A stretch of DNA of 15,801 nucleotides. Origin: CAYRIY01 sp964424335. GTDB lineage: Bacteria > Bacillota > Limnochordia > DTU080 > RSA5. Shown one piece after another: positions 8,003 through 14,155 of the stretch; within the stretch, counting starts at the first letter, position 1; the number at the start of each line of letters is the position of its first letter. The notes beneath the pieces are model-generated. The model was not told the origin of the DNA. It saw only the letters and a program-made list of their open reading frames with translations, and made no database searches. The position numbers and the translations under genes are program-made. The DNA lies in the NCBI GenBank assembly GCA_964424335.1, contig CAYRIY010000085.1, positions 1 to 15,801 on the forward strand, in the 5' to 3' direction.

Positions 8003-8485
8003 TTAGTCTTTGAACGAGGCAAGCGAGTGAGTCAACCTTTCGATCAGGCGGAGCGCCGTTTCCAGCTCCTCTTCGGTCGCATCGGCGGGCCAGGCGGACC
8101 TGAGCCACTCGACGCGTTTCTTGCGCAGGCTCATCACTTCGCGAGTGCCTTCCGCTGTTGGACGAACGCAAATCACGCGGCGGTCGTCCGGATCTATGTA
8201 CCGTTCCACGAGCCCCCTGCTGTGCAACGTGTCGACCAGTCCGGTGATCGTGCTGCTTGCAAGACCGAGCTCTCGCTGGATCTCGCCCATCGTGGCCTTG
8301 CCCATCCGGTTCACCATAAACAGCACGAGCGATGCCGAGTATGAAAGCTTTCTGGAAGCGAGTTCCCTCATCAAATGGGAGCGGAGCGATTGGTACAAGA
8401 TCCTGAGCTGCGAATCAAATCGATCGATCGCGGCGAGTTGTGGGGTCGACAAGACGGCTTCGTCTTGGGCGCTACGATGTGGGAT
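8003..8485 (-). CDS. MarR family transcriptional regulator, apparent AUC start
   Basis: A winged-helix dimeric repressor, 149 aa from the TTG at 8452 or 160 aa from an ATC codon at 8485. The core shows the family DNA-binding domain: GKATMGEIQRELGLASSTIT (recognition helix region), then LVDTLHSRGLVER and the wing IDPDDRRVICVRPT with the conserved DxRR. The start is unusual. AGGGAGG (8500-8494) is spaced exactly 8 nt from the in-frame ATC at 8485, whereas the first standard codon, TTG at 8452, has no recognisable ribosome binding site. The longer version is reported for this reason; if AUC is not used, the start is 8452. It probably represses the downstream efflux transporter and itself. Confidence 0.82.
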   Translation of the reverse strand: MPHRSAQDEAVLSTPQLAAIDRFDSQLRILYQSLRSHLMRELASRKLSYSASLVLFMVNRMGKATMGEIQRELGLASSTITGLVDTLHSRGLVERYIDPDDRRVICVRPTAEGTREVMSLRKKRVEWLRSAWPADATEEELETALRLIERLTHSLASFKD

Positions 8486-8555
8486 GGCGGTGGCCTCCCT
8501 TCCAAACGACAGCCGATGAGGACAACTTCGGATGCCAAAATGTACGGCTTCCTAA

Positions 8556-8585
8556 ATAATATCATAGAGGCATGCGCCGTGCCAG
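8556..8585 (-). promoter_or_regulatory. Candidate sigma-A-type promoter of the marR-MFS operon
   Basis: On the minus strand CTGGCA (8585-8580, 4 of 6 to TTGACA) and TATTAT (8561-8556, 5 of 6 to TATAAT) are separated by 18 bp. They lie in an AT-rich patch within GC-rich DNA, about 65-70 nt upstream of the marR start. No clear palindromic MarR operator was recognised around it. Confidence 0.4.
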
Positions 8586-8640
8586 TCGCGCTTTAGGTGA
8601 TCGATGATGTGTTTGAACGAGAGATAAGCGAAAAGATGGA

Positions 8641-8690
8641 CAAAAAAAGAGCCGCGGCCGACCCGCATTTTTGCGGGTGGCCGTCGGCTC
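8641..8690 (-). terminator. Strong Rho-independent terminator after the beta-barrel gene
   Basis: On the minus strand GAGCCG-x-CGGCC-ACCCGCA pairs with its complement across a small A/T loop: a stem of about 18 bp (8649-8690) with one or two mismatches, followed by seven T (8648-8642). It starts 38 nt after the stop of the exported protein gene and would end transcripts coming from that gene and possibly from helD. Confidence 0.9.
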
Positions 8691-8728
8691 GTGCACTGTA
8701 CTCAGTGGTTGGATTCGCGCCCTTGATC

Positions 8729-9220
8729 CTAGAAGTGATAGCCGAGTCCGACACGGGCCAAGTCGTTTGAGACTACGCCCATGATGGCAAGCGCATCGGA
8801 CAGCTCGTACTCGTAGTCAACCGCGGCATCGGGCCAAACTCTGGAGAAACCGGCGAAAGCGAAAATTCCTAGGTTAACCCGGTACGAAAACTGGGCGCTG
8901 AGCGCTCCTTCGAAGTAACCGCCGATTCGCCAAGTGTCCACACCGCCGTCCCACACGGTAGCCGATGCATAAAAGCCTTTGTCCTGGCCAAAGCGGGCGC
9001 GAACTCCGTAAACAGCGTCGCTCGGCCAGTAAGCAGCAACGATGGTCACGTTGTCTCCTACAGGGTGATCGACCACGATCACGGTATCGAAATCAAAGTC
9101 GCTCGAGATGGTTTCGACACCGACAAAGATGTGGCCGCCGTCAGCAGATGCCACCGAGACCGCTGCCATCATCAGGCTCGCCACGATCAACAATCCGAAC
9201 AAACTGCGCTTCACGATCAA
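8729..9220 (-). CDS. Small exported protein, predicted 8-stranded outer-membrane-type beta-barrel
   Basis: This 163-aa protein is not recognised as a named family. A signal peptide is clear: basic MIVKRS, a hydrophobic core, and cleavage at ASA|DGG near residue 27. The remaining 136 or so residues alternate polar and apolar positions, with about eight strand-like stretches rich in aromatic residues and glycine. The last strand, RVGLGYHF, has Phe at -1, Tyr at -3, Leu at -5, Val at -7 and Ala at -9, the classical C-terminal signature of outer-membrane barrels. The start is a TTG with GGGAGG 6 nt upstream; a GTG two codons later is an alternative. It follows helD by 84 nt and is closed by a strong terminator. 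The barrel prediction is by eye; it could instead be a secreted beta-rich protein. Confidence 0.75.
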   Translation of the reverse strand: MIVKRSLFGLLIVASLMMAAVSVASADGGHIFVGVETISSDFDFDTVIVVDHPVGDNVTIVAAYWPSDAVYGVRARFGQDKGFYASATVWDGGVDTWRIGGYFEGALSAQFSYRVNLGIFAFAGFSRVWPDAAVDYEYELSDALAIMGVVSNDLARVGLGYHF

Positions 9221-9304
9221 AAAGCACCTCCCAATGATTTTCCAAACAAGGGTGTTCGATTCCAGCAGTTGGACCGAAGTCCTGCTTCGTTTTCGCCTTT
9301 CACA

Positions 9305-11596
9305 TCAACGAACCGCGCTCGCCTGTGCGAGAATGTATAGATCTGCGGGGACGGCAGCGATTAGGGGGCTCGGCTCGCCGACGCAGTAGAGGATCAATCG
9401 GTGCAGGGCCCGGGTGCACGCCGTGTAGAGCAGCTTTCGCTCGCGCTCGTCCGCGTACCGCCGTTTGCTTACGTCGTGGATGACGACGGCGTCAAACTCG
9501 AGTCCTTTGGCGAGGTAGGACGGGATTACGACGACGCCTCGAGTAAAGCTATGGTCGTCTTTGGTCACGAGCGTCGCTTCGCAGTCGGCGCCGATCGTTT
9601 GATGTAGGCTAAACGCATCCTTTGCCGTCTTACAGATGATGGCGATCGAGCGGCGCCCCTCTTGCTTGAGCGCCGCCACCCAGCGGACGATGTCCGACGC
9701 AGCCGCACGATCGTCGGTCGTTTCGATGATCATCGGCTTCTCACCGCCGCGGTCGATGGGCTCGATCGGTTCGCCTTCTCCCAAAATTGCCTTGGTAAAA
9801 GCGACGATTTCCCGTGTCGATCGATAGCTCGTAGCCATCCGAAGCGTGGCGCTCGGCAGTCCGGCGAAAATGCGCTCCAAAGCGTCGAACTCCGGCATGT
9901 ACAGGTATGGGTGGATGGCTTGGTTGAGGTCGCCGAGGATCGTAAAGGCCGCATTGGGAAATAGAGCCCGCATCGCCATGTAATGGACGGGCGAGTAGTC
10001 TTGGGACTCGTCGACCACGACGTGCCGAATGTTGGTCATCGCTTCGACGCCGCCAAGGGCCGCCTTGAGGTAAAGCGCAGCGGCGGCGTCTTCGTAGCCG
10101 ATCCGGCCGCGGTCGATCGACTTGACCGTCATGCGGGCGATCTCCCGAATCTCCTTTGGAAGCGGCGTGTTGCCGGCAAGCGATTGCAAGAGGTTGAGGT
10201 CGGTGAAGAGGGCGCGGTAGATCCTGATCCAATTCACGCGGCCCCAGGACTCGATGCGATCTTTGATCGGCGTCGCTTCCTCGCGCAGCATGCGGTTGCT
10301 CAGGCGGCGGAGCTCCCGGGAGAGGGCGCCCTTGTTGTTGGGATTCCTCGTTTTCTTCAGTTCGGCGCGGATCTCTTGGAGGCGCGCTTCTTCGTGAGGC
10401 TCAAACAAGAAAAGTGCGCGGCGCGCGGCTTTGTCGAGCCTCTTTGCGTATGGCAAATAACTATATTGATCACGGAACAGCTCAAGGAGCGAGTCGCGGG
10501 TCACCACGACTTTGTCGTGAAAGACGATGTCGCGAAAGGGGGCGCCGGCGCCTGACTCGAGGCGCTTGACGTAATTTTGCAAGATGTCGTGGAACGCAAG
10601 TGAGCCCTTAAATGCAATGCCGGCCTTTCGAATTTCACGCGCGCCGCCTTCGCCGAGGAGAAATTCCATTTGGTCCGCCAAGGACTCGGCGCCGATGTCG
10701 AGCCAGGCGTCGACGAAGGACGAAAAGGTCTTTTGCAACACGTTCTCCTCGCCAAGCTCGGGTAGAACGTCGGAGATGTAGTCGCCAAAGATCTCGTTTG
10801 GCGATAGGACGAGCACTTGGTCGGCTTTGAGATCGCCCCGGTACCGGTAAAGGAAGTACGCAACCCTGTGAAGGGCGATCGATGTCTTGCCGCTCCCCGC
10901 AGGGCCTTGAACGATGAGCAGCCGATGATCCTCGTCGCGGATCACCTTGTTCTGCTCACGCTGGATACTTTGCACGATCACCTTCATCTTGTCGTCCGCG
11001 CTCTTGCTCAAGATCTCCTGGAGCAGGTCGTCGTCGATCTTGAGGTCGGTGTCGAACATGTAGCGGAGCGTTCCGCTTTCGATCTTGTACTGCCGTTTGA
11101 GGAGGATCTTCCCGTTGATTCGACCACCCTCGATTCCGTAGGACGCCGGGCCAGGTTCGTAGTCGTAAAACATGCTGGAAATCGGAGCGCGCCAATCGTA
11201 GACGAGGTGCTCGCCGGTCTCGTGGTGCGTGAGGCCGGCGACGCCGATATACACGTTGATCGGATGGGGATCGTCGCCGCTCTCCGGCTGAAAGTCGATT
11301 CGCCCGAAGTAGGGCGAGTCCATAAGGCGCCGGAGCCGTGGAAGCATTTTGGAATAGAACAGGTAGTTCCGCTCTTGCTGGTTGAGTAGTTCCTGGTTTT
11401 GCGTCAGCTCGACGATATCGTCCCACGAGCGAACCAACCTCGGCATGTTCTCCCACATGTCGGCCCGTGCCGAAATGACCTCCGAACGGTGTTGCCCAAG
11501 GGTCGCCTCGACCATCTCGGTCTGGTGGGCGACCTCCCGGAGCGTTCGCTCCAGTCGCTCCTGTTCGATTGTCCATTCCGCATCGCCGGGTCTCAT
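9305..11596 (-). CDS. helD: HelD, SF1 helicase-like RNA polymerase recycling motor
   Basis: This 763-aa UvrD/Rep-related ATPase matches the length of Bacillus HelD, which releases stalled or post-termination RNA polymerase from nucleic acid. The N-terminal part (about 1-90) is charged and helical and fits the coiled-coil arm that reaches into the polymerase secondary channel. Walker A GPAGSGKT lies at 231-238, Walker B VVVDESQDYS at 526-535, motif III GDLNQAI at 555-561, then ATSYRST (motif IV), YLAKGLEFDAVVIHD (motif V) and LLYTACTRALHRL (motif VI). A large insertion between the motor halves is present as in HelD. The ATG at 11596 follows GGGAGG by 8 nt. It is divergent from the MgtC-like gene. 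Confidence 0.92.
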   Translation of the reverse strand: MRPGDAEWTIEQERLERTLREVAHQTEMVEATLGQHRSEVISARADMWENMPRLVRSWDDIVELTQNQELLNQQERNYLFYSKMLPRLRRLMDSPYFGRIDFQPESGDDPHPINVYIGVAGLTHHETGEHLVYDWRAPISSMFYDYEPGPASYGIEGGRINGKILLKRQYKIESGTLRYMFDTDLKIDDDLLQEILSKSADDKMKVIVQSIQREQNKVIRDEDHRLLIVQGPAGSGKTSIALHRVAYFLYRYRGDLKADQVLVLSPNEIFGDYISDVLPELGEENVLQKTFSSFVDAWLDIGAESLADQMEFLLGEGGAREIRKAGIAFKGSLAFHDILQNYVKRLESGAGAPFRDIVFHDKVVVTRDSLLELFRDQYSYLPYAKRLDKAARRALFLFEPHEEARLQEIRAELKKTRNPNNKGALSRELRRLSNRMLREEATPIKDRIESWGRVNWIRIYRALFTDLNLLQSLAGNTPLPKEIREIARMTVKSIDRGRIGYEDAAAALYLKAALGGVEAMTNIRHVVVDESQDYSPVHYMAMRALFPNAAFTILGDLNQAIHPYLYMPEFDALERIFAGLPSATLRMATSYRSTREIVAFTKAILGEGEPIEPIDRGGEKPMIIETTDDRAAASDIVRWVAALKQEGRRSIAIICKTAKDAFSLHQTIGADCEATLVTKDDHSFTRGVVVIPSYLAKGLEFDAVVIHDVSKRRYADERERKLLYTACTRALHRLILYCVGEPSPLIAAVPADLYILAQASAVR

Positions 11597-11614
11597 GGCA
11601 ATTTCCTCCCGCGC

Positions 11615-11643
11615 TCAACTTTTTCCGTGAGAAGTGGTACAAT
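11615..11643 (+). promoter_or_regulatory. Possible extended -10 promoter for the MgtC-like gene
   Basis: TGGTACAAT (11635-11643) fits an extended -10 element (TGn plus TACAAT, 5 of 6 to TATAAT), with a poor -35, TCAACT at 11615-11620, 17 bp upstream. It overlaps the direct/inverted GTAC...GTAC pair at 11637-11647 and lies just upstream of helD on the other strand, so divergent control is possible. Confidence 0.3.
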
Positions 11644-11671
11644 GTACACTAAAATTCCGCTTCTAGCATTC

Positions 11672-11701
11672 GGTCTTCCTAGGGCCGGTCTTCCTAGGGC
11701 C
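11672..11701. repeat. Perfect 15-bp tandem repeat, two copies
   Basis: GGTCTTCCTAGGGCC occurs twice head to tail (11672-11686 and 11687-11701). Each copy carries a palindromic CCTAGG, and a third CCTAGG is at 11755-11760. The repeats lie in the 230-nt spacer between divergent helD and the MgtC-like gene. They could be protein-binding sites or a replication-slippage product. No other gene or RNA is evident in this spacer. Confidence 0.9.
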
Positions 11702-11826
11702 GTCTGGTCTTAATTGTTCCTCACTTCCAAGGCTTCCTTGTCATAATAGTCAATCCTAGGCGCACAACCGGGCCTGGGGCATCGCCGACGGAAAACGTAC
11801 TTAAGTGTTCACGAGAGGTGTCGTGG

Positions 11827-13104
11827 ATGGAGTTCGAAACTTCCTATATTACACTTTGGCATCTCACCATCGCCCTTGGGCTCGGCCTCATCATCGGGCT
11901 CGAGCGAGAGCGTGCCGGCAAGGAAGTAGGCCTGCGCACGTTCTCCTTTGTCGCGCTGCTCGGCTTTTTGACGTGGCATATGGGGCAGACGTACGCCATT
12001 GCTTCATTGGCCATGATTGGGGTCGTGGTGATCGTCATCAACGTCCGGTCGATCCTAAGCGATTCGGGCGTCGAAGCGACGACTTCGGTGGCGCTCTTTT
12101 TGATCAACGTCGTCGGAATGATGATGGCGCAAGGGGCGGTGGTTTTTGCCGTTTCCGTCGTCGTGCTCATGCTCGCACTCCTGAGCTATAAGGAGGAGAT
12201 GGTCCTATTTACCAACCACCTCCAAAAGAGCGAGCTTCATGCGGCCATCACGCTCGGCATTTTGAGCTTTGTCATCTTGCCCGTGCTTCCCGTGGGCGCC
12301 CTCGACCCATGGGGGCTCTTCGACATACGCAAAATCTGGCTCATGGTCGTCTTGATCAGCGCCATCGGGTTTGGCAACTACATCCTGCTCAAACTGTACG
12401 GCTCAAAAGGGATCAACTACACCGGATTTCTCGGCGGGTTGGTCAACTCGACGGCCACGGTAGCGGAGCTTTCGCAAAAAGCGCGGGTCGAAGGGTTGGG
12501 GCTTGATAACTCGGTGTTTCGCGGCATCATGTGGGCAAAGACGGCGGCGTTCCTGCGAAACGGAGTGATTCTCGCGATCTTTGCTCCGACTGCGCTGCCC
12601 GCCGGGCTCGTGCCGGTGGGCCTCATGCTTGCCGTCACGCTCTACTTGGCTCTGCGCGGCAGCCGTTCGAGGAGCGAAGCCCCACCCGAGATCAACCTCG
12701 AATCGCCGTTCTCGCTGAAATCCGCGCTTACCTTTGGATGGCTGTTTGCACTCATCACGGTGTTTGGCAGCCTGGCGGGGCAGCTCCTCGGCAACCTCGG
12801 TTTTTACGTCGTCAGCTTCTTCGGAGGAATTGTTTCGAGTTCGTCGACCGCGGCTACGGCGGCCCACCTTGTGACGTCGGGCCACATCACGCCGCTCGTT
12901 GCCGGATCGGCCGTCATCATCAGCAGCATTGCGAGCGCGTTCGTCATCCTCCCCGTTGTCTGGAAGGGCTCGGGCAGACCTCTTCTCGTCCGCCGAGTCG
13001 CAACAGCGATCGGCTGGGTGATGCTGGCCGCTGCGATCGGGATAGCGGTCAATCCGTACTTTCTGGCGCAGTACAGGATCGTTGAGGCTTTGGTGATGAA
13101 GTAA
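11827..13104 (+). CDS. MgtC/SapB family membrane protein with DUF4010 C-terminal half
   Basis: This 425-aa integral membrane protein has about 11-12 hydrophobic segments. The N-terminal third carries the MgtC-type signature: IALGLGLIIGLERERAG (about 14-30) followed by GLRTFSFVALLGFLTW. The rest, with HAAITLGILSFVILPVLP, GFLGGLVNSTATVAELSQ and a serine-rich GGIVSSSSTAATAAHLV, matches DUF4010 (PF13194) fusions. Its transport role is unestablished; MgtC relatives are linked to magnesium and membrane-potential homeostasis. The ATG at 11827 is chosen over the GTG at 11818 because GAGAGG is 8 nt upstream. The 3' end merges with a 21-bp repeat just before the assembly gap. Confidence 0.87.
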   Translation: MEFETSYITLWHLTIALGLGLIIGLERERAGKEVGLRTFSFVALLGFLTWHMGQTYAIASLAMIGVVVIVINVRSILSDSGVEATTSVALFLINVVGMMMAQGAVVFAVSVVVLMLALLSYKEEMVLFTNHLQKSELHAAITLGILSFVILPVLPVGALDPWGLFDIRKIWLMVVLISAIGFGNYILLKLYGSKGINYTGFLGGLVNSTATVAELSQKARVEGLGLDNSVFRGIMWAKTAAFLRNGVILAIFAPTALPAGLVPVGLMLAVTLYLALRGSRSRSEAPPEINLESPFSLKSALTFGWLFALITVFGSLAGQLLGNLGFYVVSFFGGIVSSSSTAATAAHLVTSGHITPLVAGSAVIISSIASAFVILPVVWKGSGRPLLVRRVATAIGWVMLAAAIGIAVNPYFLAQYRIVEALVMK

Positions 13105-13266
13105 CGCGCGCTGGNNNNNNNNNNNNNNNNNNNNNNNNNNNNNNNNNNNNNNNNNNNNNNNNNNNNNNNNNNNNNNNNNNNNNNNNNNNNNNNNNNNNNN
13201 NNNNNNNNNNNNNNCGAAGACGAGCGCGCTGGAAACGAAGACAAGTGCGCCGGCGATGAAGAGACG
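13097..13266. repeat. 21-bp imperfect tandem repeat interrupted by the assembly gap
   Basis: After the gap, the unit CGAAGACGAGCGCGCTGGAAA-like (13215-13235) is followed by a second copy (13236-13256; 16 of 21 identical) and a partial third (TGAAGAGACG, from 13257). Before the gap, an 18-nt stretch (13097-13114) matches the first 18 bases of the unit at 13 positions, so the array probably spans the unsequenced part. On the minus strand one frame reads hydrophobic heptads FIAGALV FVSSALV. The number of hidden copies is unknown. Confidence 0.6.
13115..13214. other. Assembly gap, 100 N
   Basis: Exactly 100 undetermined bases, the usual placeholder for a scaffold join of unknown size. Sequence on both sides belongs to the same short repeat, which suggests the join failed there because of the repeat. 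True distance and content are unknown; a small gene could be missing. Confidence 0.98.
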
Positions 13267-13271
13267 TACGC

Positions 13272-14153
13272 TTAGGGAGTGGCGCCCTCAACCGCGAGTA
13301 AGTAGAGGCGTTGGTAGGTTGCGTCTTCGTCGACCCAGGCACAAAGAGCGCGTTCGGCCTCAGCTCGCTCTGCTTCGGCGATGTAGCCGTCGGCGACCAG
13401 TTGATGCCCTCGGGACGCTGCAACGTCTGCCCAGATTCGGGCCTTTTCATGGAAGTCGGGATCACCCAAGCGGGCGACCTCGTGTTGCTCGGTGACCTGC
13501 ACCTGCTTGAGGCCGGCGCGCTCGAAGATGTCGGGCAGCCGGTCGGCGATGCGATTGTCCATGCCGGCGTCCTCTCGCCACTTGAGAAAGGCGTCGTAAA
13601 AGCGACGCACGCTCCTGGGTGGTTCCGGCCGCCACTCGATCTTTTCGTGGTTGTAATCGAGGACCGCGATGCGGCCGCCAGGTACTGCAGCCCGCGCCAT
13701 GCGTTCTAGCGCCCGGGCGGGCTCGGCGAGCCACTGGAGTACCCGAGAGGCGGTGACGAGGTCGAAGGCCTTGTCGAACGACATTGCGTAAACGTCTTGC
13801 AGGTGGAAACGAAGGCCCGGCACGCCCGCATGCGCTCGCCGGGCCTCCTCGATGAGCCGCTCGTTGACGTCTACCCCAACTGCGTATCCCGACGGCTGCA
13901 CGCGGCGGGCAATCCCCCTCGTGATCGCTCCTGAACCGCAGCCTACGTCAAGCACGCGCATTCCGGGTGCGACGAGCTCCGCCAGTCGGGGAAATCCGGT
14001 CTCTAGTGTACGGTTGTTGATGATCTTCGCCGTTCCCTCGGGCATATGAGCGCGACTTTTCGCCGGGCTGTGTTCTTTTGCCGGGCTCTGCTCTCTCGCC
14101 TGGCTCTGTTCTGTCGCCTGTTCTCTCACTTGGCTCTGCTCGTTACCGGCCAT
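13272..14153 (-). CDS. SAM-dependent class I methyltransferase with repetitive N-terminus
   Basis: A 293-aa protein with a methyltransf_11/25-type Rossmann domain. Motif I is VLDVGCGSG (67-75), the acidic ribose-binding end is VGVDVNERLIEEAR (Asp95 region), Asp120 lies in HLQDVYAM, and FDLVTASRVLQWLAEPARAL plus VPGGRIAVLDYN form motifs II-III. The substrate is not predictable. Residues 4-36 are a low-complexity hydrophilic run of about six-residue units (EQSQAR, EQSPAK, EHSPAK) absent from typical relatives. The ATG at 14153 lies 2 nt after the leuA stop, suggesting coupling; no good ribosome binding site precedes it. Met37 (14045) is an alternative start that would drop the repeat. It would share the leucine T-box with leuA. 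Confidence 0.85.
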   Translation of the reverse strand: MAGNEQSQVREQATEQSQAREQSPAKEHSPAKSRAHMPEGTAKIINNRTLETGFPRLAELVAPGMRVLDVGCGSGAITRGIARRVQPSGYAVGVDVNERLIEEARRAHAGVPGLRFHLQDVYAMSFDKAFDLVTASRVLQWLAEPARALERMARAAVPGGRIAVLDYNHEKIEWRPEPPRSVRRFYDAFLKWREDAGMDNRIADRLPDIFERAGLKQVQVTEQHEVARLGDPDFHEKARIWADVAASRGHQLVADGYIAEAERAEAERALCAWVDEDATYQRLYLLAVEGATP

Positions 14154-14155
14154 TG

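Noticed and set aside
6948..8171. 407-aa minus-strand open frame overlapping the MFS gene
   Set aside because: It is slightly longer than the MFS gene but in another frame; it is Arg/His-rich with no membrane segments or family motif, while the other frame has MFS motifs A and C and a good ribosome binding site.
11737..11760. CATAAT near 11742 as -10 box for the MgtC-like gene
   Set aside because: No -35-like hexamer at 16-18 bp; weaker than the extended -10 candidate at 11635-11643.
12804..13465. Minus-strand open frames running through the N gap
   Set aside because: They exist only because N codons are read through as unknown residues; their reality cannot be judged.
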